Of a stretch of 54,488 nucleotides of DNA, positions 1-7,002 are shown piece by piece. The stretch is taken from positions 1-54,488 of the forward strand of contig JAAUZI010000051.1 in assembly GCA_014804645.1 (NCBI GenBank), given 5' to 3'. The position numbers and the translations under genes were made by a program. The notes under the pieces were generated by a model, which searched no databases, had not been told where the DNA came from, and was given only the letters and a program-made list of their open reading frames with translations. The DNA comes from Lachnospiraceae bacterium. GTDB taxonomy: Bacteria > Bacillota > Clostridia > Lachnospirales > Lachnospiraceae. Position 1 is the first letter of the stretch, and each line of letters opens with the position of its first letter.

Positions 1-137
1 AAAGGAATGAGATTCCTTATTTTTTTGCAGTTTTTAAAAAGTTTTTATAAATGAACTGCTTGAAATGCAGTTGTTGTGGATAAAACTGCGGAAACTCAAG
101 AAACTTTTACGCATTGTGTCATACGCAAAAATGTGTT

Positions 138-320
138 AAGGTATAATGAGTAAAATGCTCCGCATTTAACTCTACTGATTAGAGTATGCGCTAAAGCGCA
201 TGGGATAAGGTATAATGAGTAAAATGCTCCGCATTTAACTCTACTGAATTGAATATGCGCTAAAGCGCATGTAATCATGGTATAATGAGTAAAATGCTCC
301 GCATTTAACTCTATTAATTA
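138..320. repeat. three tandem ~70-bp promoter-like repeats
   Basis: Three near-identical units begin at about 138, 207 and 277 (period 69-70); the third is cut short near 320. Each unit carries GGTATAATGAG, a perfect -10 hexamer, followed by the short palindrome AAATGC-TCC-GCATTT. The first two also carry ATGCGC-TAAA-GCGCAT (186-201 and 255-270). No convincing -35 lies 16-18 bases upstream of any TATAAT. The array ends just before the acyltransferase gene and may act as stacked promoters or operators for it. The 398 bases before that gene hold nothing else I can support. Confidence 0.75.
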
Positions 321-398
321 TATAAATTTTCCGCCGACTGGTTCTGGCAGAAACGGGAGTCGGGCGGCTCTGAAAAGGGAAAATTGGCGGGGGAGAAG

Positions 399-1682
399 AT
401 GAAGATTAAAGTAAAAGAGATGAGTTACAATCAGGTGCTGGCGCTGTCGGCAGAAAAACATATTCGGCCCAGGCGGCCCAGCATACTGTTTCGGACCCTG
501 CTGAAAGTGCTGTCCTGGCCGGAGCTGCGAGTTACCCATTTTACCTGGGAAAAGGAAGGGATGGAGCGTCTGGAAAAAGACGAGCCATGTCTGATTCTCA
601 TGAACCACTCCAGCTTTATCGATTTGAAGATTGCGGCGTCTGTGCTGTATCCCCGTCCCTTTAACATTGTGTGCACCTCGGACGGTTTTGTGGGAAAAAA
701 TCGGCTCATGCGGCTGTTGGGATGCATTCCCACCACAAAATTTGTCACGGACCTGACGCTGGTGAAAGATATGCACTATGCGCTGAAGGAGCTGCACAGC
801 TCCGTGCTGCTGTTCCCGGAGGCCAGCTATTCCTTTGACGGCACGGCCACGCCGCTGCCGGACAGTATGGGAAAGTGTATCAAGGCTCTGGGAGTGCCGG
901 TGGTTATGATCCGCACCTATGGAGCTTTTGCCAGGGACCCGCTCTACAACAATCTGCAGCGGCGTCGGGTGAAGGTCTCTGCCAAGATGGAGTATCTGCT
1001 CTCCCCGGAGGAGATTGCGCTACGGACGCCGGAGGAGCTGAACGGGCTGCTGAGGGAGCGGTTTAGCTTTGACAATTTTCTTTGGCAGCAACAGAACCAT
1101 GTGCGGATCAATGAACCATTCCGGGCGGACTACCTGAACCGGGTGCTATACAAATGCCCCCATTGTCTGACGGAGGGAAAGATGCGGGGCAAGGGCAGCA
1201 GGCTGGTCTGTGGAAATTGCGGCGCCGCCTATGAACTGACAGAATATGGTTATCTGCGGGGAGTGGATATGCCCACAGATAACCAGCGGTTCAGCCATGT
1301 ACCGGACTGGTATCGCTGGGAGAGGGAGTGTGTACATCAGGAACTTGCCGCTGGCAGCTATCATCTGCAAATTCCTGTGGATATCTGCATGCTGGTGAAC
1401 AGCAAATGCATCTATCGGGTGGGCAGCGGCATGCTGGAGCACAGCGCGGAAGGCTTTCATCTGACGGGATGTGAAGGGCAGCTGGACTATGTGCAAAAGC
1501 CTTCTGCCTCCTACAGCCTGTATGCGGATTATTACTGGTACGAACTGGGGGATATGATCTGTATTGGCGATCATCGGGCGCTGTATTATTGTTTTCCCCA
1601 GAACGGACAGGATGTGGCGGCCAAGACCAGGCTGGCGGCGGAAGAATTGTATCAAATGAAGAAGAGATCGAGTCACAGGTGA
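399..1682 (+). CDS. PlsC-family lysophospholipid acyltransferase with C-terminal zinc ribbon
   Basis: This protein probably transfers an acyl chain to a lysophospholipid or similar acceptor at the inner face of the membrane. It shows the HX4D acyltransferase motif (H70 to D75, in NHSSFID) and an FPE motif at 139-141, the block that holds FPEG in classic PlsC. After the ~240-residue acyltransferase domain comes a four-cysteine zinc ribbon (C253, C256, C271, C274) and a ~150-residue tail I do not recognise. Ordinary PlsC proteins are about 200-260 residues, so the second half is an unusual addition. I chose the ATG at 399 behind GGGGGAG; a TTG at 384 behind AAGGGA is also possible. The HD-domain gene follows on the same strand after about 70 bases. 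Acceptor specificity is unknown. Confidence 0.8.
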   Translation: MKIKVKEMSYNQVLALSAEKHIRPRRPSILFRTLLKVLSWPELRVTHFTWEKEGMERLEKDEPCLILMNHSSFIDLKIAASVLYPRPFNIVCTSDGFVGKNRLMRLLGCIPTTKFVTDLTLVKDMHYALKELHSSVLLFPEASYSFDGTATPLPDSMGKCIKALGVPVVMIRTYGAFARDPLYNNLQRRRVKVSAKMEYLLSPEEIALRTPEELNGLLRERFSFDNFLWQQQNHVRINEPFRADYLNRVLYKCPHCLTEGKMRGKGSRLVCGNCGAAYELTEYGYLRGVDMPTDNQRFSHVPDWYRWERECVHQELAAGSYHLQIPVDICMLVNSKCIYRVGSGMLEHSAEGFHLTGCEGQLDYVQKPSASYSLYADYYWYELGDMICIGDHRALYYCFPQNGQDVAAKTRLAAEELYQMKKRSSHR

Positions 1683-1693
1683 GGTAACTAGAT

Positions 1694-1744
1694 AATTTTC
1701 TATTTGAGCAATATCGCAGACACAGTCCGCGATATGCATGGGGA
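1694..1744. repeat. dispersed intergenic element, copy 1
   Basis: The stretch shares 33 bases (AATTTTCTATTTG through CACAGT) and then the block GATATGCATGGGGA with a second copy at 5003-5072. Between the two blocks this copy has only CCGC, which lets ATATCGC pair with GCGATAT to form a hairpin. Its last bases (GGGGA) act as the ribosome site of the next gene. The other copy is in the same kind of position, between two co-directional genes. Function unknown. Confidence 0.7.
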
Positions 1745-1749
1745 CTATT

Positions 1750-2442
1750 ATGACAAAGGAAACATACCAATTACTGGAAAAATATATGCTGTCCTGCATG
1801 GGGGACAGCGCCCACGACAAGGAGCATATCTACCGGGTTCTGTACAGTGCGCTGGAAATCGCTCAGGAGGAGCAGGATGTGGACTATGATGTGCTGATCT
1901 GCGCCTGTCTGCTGCATGACGTGGGACGCCGGGAGCAGTTTGATAATCCCTCCCTCTGCCACGCCCAGGTGGGTGCGGAAAAAGCATATCGGTTCCTGAT
2001 GGAGCAGGGTTTTGAGGAAAGCTTTGCCGCCAGAGTGAGGCACTGTATCTTGGCCCACCGCTACCGCAACAACAACATCCCGGAGACCATAGAGGCCAAG
2101 ATTCTGTTTGATGCGGACAAACTGGATGTGACGGGAGCCATCGGCATTGCCCGCACTCTGTTTTACAAGGGACGGGTGTCGGAGCCGCTCTACAATGTGG
2201 ACAGCCAGGGCAGGGTGCAGGATGGCACGGAGGATACGGAGCCTTCCTTCTTTCAGGAATATAAATACAAGTTGGAAAATATTTACTCTCATTTCTACAC
2301 GAAAAGGGGGGCGGAGATGGCCCAGGCCCGCAGGCAGGCGGCGGCAGATTACTATGAGAATCTGCTGCAGGAGGTGCGCCTTATATATGAAAAGGGCGGA
2401 CGGGAGCTGGCTGAGAGAGCGATTGACGGTCAATTAATGTAG
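1750..2442 (+). CDS. HD-domain phosphohydrolase
   Basis: A 230-residue soluble protein of the HD superfamily, probably a metal-dependent phosphomonoesterase or phosphodiesterase. The metal-binding pattern is visible: H26 in AHDKEHIYRV, the HD pair H56-D57 in CLLHDVGRR, and a later DADKLD segment, as in the uncharacterised YedJ-like HD proteins. I start it at the ATG at 1750 because GGGGA lies five bases upstream; an in-frame ATG at 1738 lacks such a site. It follows the acyltransferase in the same direction and precedes the promoter of the phosphonate cluster. The substrate cannot be read from the sequence. Confidence 0.85.
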   Translation: MTKETYQLLEKYMLSCMGDSAHDKEHIYRVLYSALEIAQEEQDVDYDVLICACLLHDVGRREQFDNPSLCHAQVGAEKAYRFLMEQGFEESFAARVRHCILAHRYRNNNIPETIEAKILFDADKLDVTGAIGIARTLFYKGRVSEPLYNVDSQGRVQDGTEDTEPSFFQEYKYKLENIYSHFYTKRGAEMAQARRQAAADYYENLLQEVRLIYEKGGRELAERAIDGQLM

Positions 2443-2454
2443 TTTTTTCCCCTG

Positions 2455-2483
2455 TTGATACTTTTTATGAAAGTGCGTATAAT
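2455..2483 (+). promoter_or_regulatory. promoter of the phosphonate cluster
   Basis: TTGATA at 2455-2460 and TATAAT at 2478-2483 are 17 bases apart. The pair lies in the only gap before the aminotransferase gene at 2536, which has GGGAGG as its ribosome site. Confidence 0.75.
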
Positions 2484-2535
2484 AGGTGTAGTTTTTGAGA
2501 TTTAGACATATTTTGACAGTGGTAGGGAGGTAACT

Positions 2536-3681
2536 ATGAATAAACCAATAAAGCGCAACATTCTGTTAAACCCGGGACCGTCCACGACTACAGACACTGT
2601 AAAGATGGCTCAGGTAGTACCGGATATCTGTCCCCGGGAAAAGGAGTTTGCTGCCCTGATGAAAGGACTCAGGGAGGATCTGGTCAAGATCGTCCACGGA
2701 GATCCGGAAAAGTATACATCCGTACTCTTCTGCGGCAGCGGTACAATAAATATAGATGTGTGTCTGAATTCCCTATTGCCTGAGAATAAAAAAGTTTTGA
2801 TTATAAACAACGGGGCTTACAGTCAGCGGGCGGTGGAAATCTGTAGCTACTATGGCCTGCCCCACATCAACCTGTCGTTTCCGGCAGATCAGCTCCCAGA
2901 TTTGAAATTGATAGAACAGACTTTGTCAGAAAACGAGGATATTGCATTGGTACATACCACTCACAATGAGACGGGCACTGGCATATTGAATCCAGTCAGG
3001 GAGATTGGGGAGCTGGCCCACCGATACCAGGCGGTATTCACTGTGGATACCACTTCCACGCTGGCAATGCGTCCCATTGACATTGAGACAGAGAATATAG
3101 ATTTCTGTATGGCGTCCGCCCAAAAGGGACTGATGGCTATGACAGGTCTCTCATTTATCATTGGAAACAGGGAGATCATAAAGCGTTCTCAGTTTTATCC
3201 TAAGCGCTCCTACTACTGCAATCTGTTTTTGCAGTATGACTGCTTTGAAAAGACGGGAGAGATGCATTTTACTCCGCCGGTTCAGACGATCTATGCTACA
3301 CTGCAGGCTTTGAAGGAGTACTTTGCGGAAGGTGAGGAAGAGAAATGGAACAGACATATCAGGGTATTCAATGCCATCCATGAGGGTCTGGACGAGTTGG
3401 GTTTCAAAGACTTAATTAAGCGGGAATGGCAGTCGGGGCTGGTGGTGTCGGTGTTGTACCCGGAGGATGACAACTGGGATTTTGAAAAGATACATGACTA
3501 TTGCTACGAGAGGGGGTTTACCATCTATCCCGGAAAGGTTGCCCAGGCCAATACCTTCCGCCTGTGTGCGCTGGGGGCCATAGATGAACAGGACATTCGC
3601 GATTTCTTTGTGGTACTGCGAGAGGCGCTGCAGAAATATCATGTGGCTATTCCCATAAAATATGCGGAGAGGACGGAATGA
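2536..3681 (+). CDS. phnW: 2-aminoethylphosphonate transaminase (PhnW-like, class V aminotransferase)
   Basis: A PLP-dependent aminotransferase of fold type I, 381 residues, close to the usual PhnW length. It begins with the family signature LNPGPSTTT, has the CGSGT phosphate-binding loop and places the Schiff-base lysine at K197 in SAQKG. In a degradation pathway this enzyme turns 2-aminoethylphosphonate (AEP) into phosphonoacetaldehyde. Here it sits with PEP mutase and phosphonopyruvate decarboxylase, so it most likely runs the other way and makes AEP. It is the first gene behind the promoter at 2455 and is followed after only three bases by the PEP mutase gene. Confidence is high for the family and good for the biosynthetic direction, which is inferred from context. 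Confidence 0.88.
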   Translation: MNKPIKRNILLNPGPSTTTDTVKMAQVVPDICPREKEFAALMKGLREDLVKIVHGDPEKYTSVLFCGSGTINIDVCLNSLLPENKKVLIINNGAYSQRAVEICSYYGLPHINLSFPADQLPDLKLIEQTLSENEDIALVHTTHNETGTGILNPVREIGELAHRYQAVFTVDTTSTLAMRPIDIETENIDFCMASAQKGLMAMTGLSFIIGNREIIKRSQFYPKRSYYCNLFLQYDCFEKTGEMHFTPPVQTIYATLQALKEYFAEGEEEKWNRHIRVFNAIHEGLDELGFKDLIKREWQSGLVVSVLYPEDDNWDFEKIHDYCYERGFTIYPGKVAQANTFRLCALGAIDEQDIRDFFVVLREALQKYHVAIPIKYAERTE

Positions 3682-3684
3682 AGG

Positions 3685-4980
3685 ATGAAGACAGTATACA
3701 CTTGCTTTTGCACGGATGTGATTCATGAAGGACATCTGAATATTATCCACAAAGCCATGGAGTATGGAGAAGTGATCGTAGGGGTTTTAAGTGATTCCGC
3801 AATGATTCGCTTTAACCGTTTTCCCACTATTTCCTTTGAGGAGAGAGTGAAGATTGTCTCGGAGATAGAGGGTGTAAGCCAGGTGGTTGTGCAGGACGAG
3901 ATTGTCTATGACGATGTTATTGGCCGTATTCATCCGGATTATGTGATACATGGGGACAATTGGTTAAGCGGCCCCATGAGGGCGCTGCGGGATCAGGTAG
4001 AAACCGCCCTGAAGGAGTATGGCGGGGAGATTATTGATGTCCCCTATACGTATAACGAGAATGTGAAACGGATAGATGCCCGCATCAGAGAAAAGGTCGG
4101 AATGCCTGAGTACCGTCGGAAACGGCTGAGGCTGCTGTTATCCCTGTGCCCCATTGTCAAGACCATCGAGGTACATAGTGGGCTGACGGGTCTGATAGCG
4201 GAAAAGACTATAGTGGAACGCGGAGGGGAGCTGGATCAGTTTGATGCCATGTGGGTGAGTTCGCTGTGCGACTCCACAGCCAAGGGTAAGCCGGATATTG
4301 AGCTGGTTGATATGACTTCACGCTTCAGAACGATAGATGATATCATGGAAGTGACAACAAAACCCATTATCTTTGATGGGGACACCGGCGGATTGATTGA
4401 GCATTTTGTCTACACGGTCCGGACTTTGGAGCGTATGGGTGTCTCAGCCATCATTATTGAGGATAAGACGGGACTTAAGAAAAATTCTCTGTTTGGGACG
4501 GAGGTGGAACAGACCCAGGATACCATCGAGCATTTCTGCGAAAAAATAGCGGCGGGCAAGAGGATACAGCTGACGGATGATTTTATGATTATCGCCCGGA
4601 TCGAGAGCCTGATTCTGGAGCAAGGCATGGAGGATGCCCTGAGGCGCGCCAGAGCCTATGTGGGAGCAGGAGCGGATGGAATCATGATACACAGCCGCAA
4701 GAAGGACCCGGAAGAGATTTTTACATTCTGTGATTCTTTCCGGCATGAGGATCAGAATACTCCTATTGTAGTGGTTCCTACATCTTTTAACTCTGTTACG
4801 GAGGAGGAGCTTAAGGCACATGGCGTCAACATTGTGATATATGCAAATCAGTTGACCAGAAGCGCATTCCCGGCCATGCAGCAGACCGCCATCGATATTC
4901 TGAAAAACCATCGCGCTCAGGAGGTGGATGACAGACTGCTGCCGATCAGCGAGATTCTTACACTGATTGATGAGCTATAG
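3685..4980 (+). CDS. pepM: nucleotidyltransferase-phosphoenolpyruvate mutase fusion
   Basis: This 431-residue cytoplasmic protein has two enzymes in one chain. Residues 1-~135 form a TagD-like cytidylyltransferase domain with the HxGH motif at H14-H17 (HEGH) and an ISFEERVK segment. Residues ~150-431 form a PEP mutase/isocitrate-lyase-fold domain that carries the diagnostic EDK-x5-NS motif (E259-K261, N267-S268) and the FDGDTGG metal site. PEP mutase makes phosphonopyruvate from phosphoenolpyruvate, the step that creates the carbon-phosphorus bond. PEP mutases fused to a nucleotidyltransferase are known from phosphonate-glycan pathways, where the extra domain is thought to activate the phosphonate with CTP. 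The ATG at 3685 follows the transaminase stop by three bases, with AAGG upstream. Confidence 0.92.
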   Translation: MKTVYTCFCTDVIHEGHLNIIHKAMEYGEVIVGVLSDSAMIRFNRFPTISFEERVKIVSEIEGVSQVVVQDEIVYDDVIGRIHPDYVIHGDNWLSGPMRALRDQVETALKEYGGEIIDVPYTYNENVKRIDARIREKVGMPEYRRKRLRLLLSLCPIVKTIEVHSGLTGLIAEKTIVERGGELDQFDAMWVSSLCDSTAKGKPDIELVDMTSRFRTIDDIMEVTTKPIIFDGDTGGLIEHFVYTVRTLERMGVSAIIIEDKTGLKKNSLFGTEVEQTQDTIEHFCEKIAAGKRIQLTDDFMIIARIESLILEQGMEDALRRARAYVGAGADGIMIHSRKKDPEEIFTFCDSFRHEDQNTPIVVVPTSFNSVTEEELKAHGVNIVIYANQLTRSAFPAMQQTAIDILKNHRAQEVDDRLLPISEILTLIDEL

Positions 4981-5072
4981 ATTGAAAAATCAAAGATTTT
5001 TCAATTTTCTATTTGAGCAATATCGCAGACACAGTGGTAGTTGGCAAAGCCAACTACAGATATGCATGGGGA
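4981..5072. repeat. dispersed intergenic element, copy 2, with two perfect hairpins
   Basis: This is the second copy of the element at 1694-1744 (shared blocks 5003-5035 and 5059-5072). It differs in two ways. A perfect hairpin GTAGTTGGC-AAA-GCCAACTAC replaces the four-base middle of copy 1. A second hairpin, ATTGAAAAATC-AAA-GATTTTTCAAT (4981-5005), precedes it. It lies between pepM and the next nucleotidyltransferase gene, inside an apparent operon, so it may be an RNA processing or attenuation site. No long U-tract follows either hairpin. Confidence 0.7.
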
Positions 5073-5106
5073 TTAGTGTGAAAATATATAACTGAGGAGA
5101 GTATAC

Positions 5107-5826
5107 ATGGAATATGCTATTATCATGGCATCGGGGATGGGAACCAGGCTGCAGCCGATTACAGAAAAGATACCGAAACCTCTGATACAGGTAAATGGAA
5201 CGCCAATGATTGAAACGATTATCGAAGGACTGCAGAGAAGAAAAGTTGAAAAGATTTATATAGTGATAGGTTATCTGAAGGAGCAATTTGGATATTTGGA
5301 AAAAAAATATAATAATATCAGTCTGATTGTGAATGAAGACTATGAGACGGTGAACAATATTTCTTCCATCTACTATGCCACTTCTGTAATGGGAGAGGGA
5401 GACTGCTTTATTTGCGAGGCCGACTTGTATGTGGCTCAGCCAGAGATTTTTGATGCGGATATGAAGGAATCCTGTTATTGGGGAAAATATGTGGAGGGAT
5501 ATTCTGCGGATTGGCTGTTTGAGCAGGACGCCCAGGGATATATCACTCGTGTGGGAAAGGGCGGGAAAAACTGCTATAATATGGTAGGAATTTCCTATTT
5601 CTGTCAGGAGGACTCCATCATTCTGCGCGATGCCATAAGGGAGAAATATGGCGCGGTGGGATATGAAAAATTGTTTTGGGATGAGGTGGCGGATCAAAAG
5701 CTGGACAGACTTAGGCTATCTGTGCATCCGATAGAGGAGCAACAGATCTATGAGATCGACACAGTGGAAGAGCTGGAGAGACTAAATGCTTTTTTGAAAT
5801 CTAAAAGTCAGGGGGAAAAGAAGTGA
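5107..5826 (+). CDS. MobA/LicC-like NTP transferase, probable CTP:phosphonate cytidylyltransferase
   Basis: A 239-residue single-domain nucleotidyltransferase. The nucleotide-binding loop is MASGMGTRLQP (G10, G12, R14), followed by the KPL signature and, at about 100, an acidic metal site in CEADLY. The closest familiar relatives are LicC (CTP:phosphocholine) and PntC (CTP:AEP) cytidylyltransferases. In this cluster the likely reaction is AEP + CTP to CMP-AEP + pyrophosphate, the activated donor for decorating a surface polymer. It starts 34 bases after the hairpin element with GGAGAG as ribosome site, and its end overlaps the decarboxylase gene by four bases (GTGA). The nucleotide and acceptor are inferred, not visible. 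Confidence 0.82.
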   Translation: MEYAIIMASGMGTRLQPITEKIPKPLIQVNGTPMIETIIEGLQRRKVEKIYIVIGYLKEQFGYLEKKYNNISLIVNEDYETVNNISSIYYATSVMGEGDCFICEADLYVAQPEIFDADMKESCYWGKYVEGYSADWLFEQDAQGYITRVGKGGKNCYNMVGISYFCQEDSIILRDAIREKYGAVGYEKLFWDEVADQKLDRLRLSVHPIEEQQIYEIDTVEELERLNAFLKSKSQGEKK

Positions 5827-6959
5827 AAGTAGAACAGTTCGTGGAAACCATAGGAGCTGATTTTTATACGGGAGTGCCGGATTCACAGTTGAAACCCCTG
5901 TGCGATTATTTGATGAAAATCTATGGGATTGATCCGATGCATCACCTGATTGCTGCCAACGAGGGCAACTGTACAGCCATAGCGGCAGGTTACCATCTGG
6001 CAACTGGCAGGATTCCGGTGGTGTACATGCAGAACAGCGGGGAAGGCAATATCATCAACCCGGCAGCCTCGCTGTTAAACGATAAGGTATATGCAATTCC
6101 GGTGATTTTTGTCATCGGATGGCGGGGGGAACCGGGCATTCATGACGAGCCACAGCATATTTTTCAGGGAGAGGTTACGCTGGGGCTGTTGGAGGAGATG
6201 GATATCAAATCCTTTATTGTGGGAAAAGAGACCACCCAGAAGGAATTGGAATTAGCTCTGGCGGAGTTCCAGGAGGTGCTCTCCGCGGGGAAAAGTATTG
6301 CTCTGGTAGTGCGTAAAGGCGCCTTGTCCTATGACGGAAATGTGGCATATGAGAATGGATATGGGATGATGCGGGAGGAGGTTATTCAGCATATTGCTGC
6401 TGCCGCAGGGGAGAATCCCATTGTCTCCACCACCGGCAAGGCCAGCCGGGAGCTGTTTGAGATAAGAACTGCCAATAACCAGAGCCACAAATATGATTTC
6501 CTGACAGTGGGCTCCATGGGACATAGTTCTTCCATTGCCCTGGGAATTGCCGTCAACAAGCCGGATACAAAGATTTGGTGCATCGATGGGGACGGCGCCC
6601 TGCTGATGCATATGGGGGCAATGGCTGTGATTGGAGCAAACTGTCCGAAAAATCTGGTGCATGTGGTAATCAACAACGGCGCCCATGAAACAGTGGGAGG
6701 AATGCCCACGGTGGCAGGCCAGATGGATATTCCCACTATCGCTAAGGCCTGTGGCTATCCCTATGCCGTCACTGTGGACAGCTTTGAGGAGCTGGATTGG
6801 GAGCTTGCAGCTGCCAAAGAGCGAAATGCCTTAACCTTGATAGAGGCAAGATGCGCTATAGGGTCCAGGGGTGATTTGGGGCGTCCTACTACCAGCGCGG
6901 TGGAAAATAAGATTGGGTTTATGGAGTATTTAGAGGGACTTCATAGTTATGCTGACTAA
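5823..6959 (+). CDS. ppd: phosphonopyruvate decarboxylase
   Basis: A thiamine-diphosphate enzyme of 378 residues, the normal length for phosphonopyruvate decarboxylase. It converts phosphonopyruvate to phosphonoacetaldehyde, the irreversible step that pulls the unfavourable PEP mutase reaction forward. The N-terminal half has TGVPDSQLKP and the NEGN cofactor-activating glutamate motif. The C-terminal half has GDG (256-258) followed by NN about 25 residues later, the ThDP/Mg signature. It uses a GTG start that overlaps the stop of the preceding gene (GTGA). Its own stop overlaps an upstream ATG of the next frame but not the start I prefer there. Confidence 0.93.
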   Translation: MKVEQFVETIGADFYTGVPDSQLKPLCDYLMKIYGIDPMHHLIAANEGNCTAIAAGYHLATGRIPVVYMQNSGEGNIINPAASLLNDKVYAIPVIFVIGWRGEPGIHDEPQHIFQGEVTLGLLEEMDIKSFIVGKETTQKELELALAEFQEVLSAGKSIALVVRKGALSYDGNVAYENGYGMMREEVIQHIAAAAGENPIVSTTGKASRELFEIRTANNQSHKYDFLTVGSMGHSSSIALGIAVNKPDTKIWCIDGDGALLMHMGAMAVIGANCPKNLVHVVINNGAHETVGGMPTVAGQMDIPTIAKACGYPYAVTVDSFEELDWELAAAKERNALTLIEARCAIGSRGDLGRPTTSAVENKIGFMEYLEGLHSYAD

Positions 6960-7002
6960 CATTAAGTATTTTAGCAAGGAATACAGGTATAAAGAGGTAG
7001 AG

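Noticed and set aside
96..278. A 60-codon minus-strand frame
   Set aside because: It is a translation of the tandem 70-bp repeats (KCGAFYSLYL twice) without gene features.
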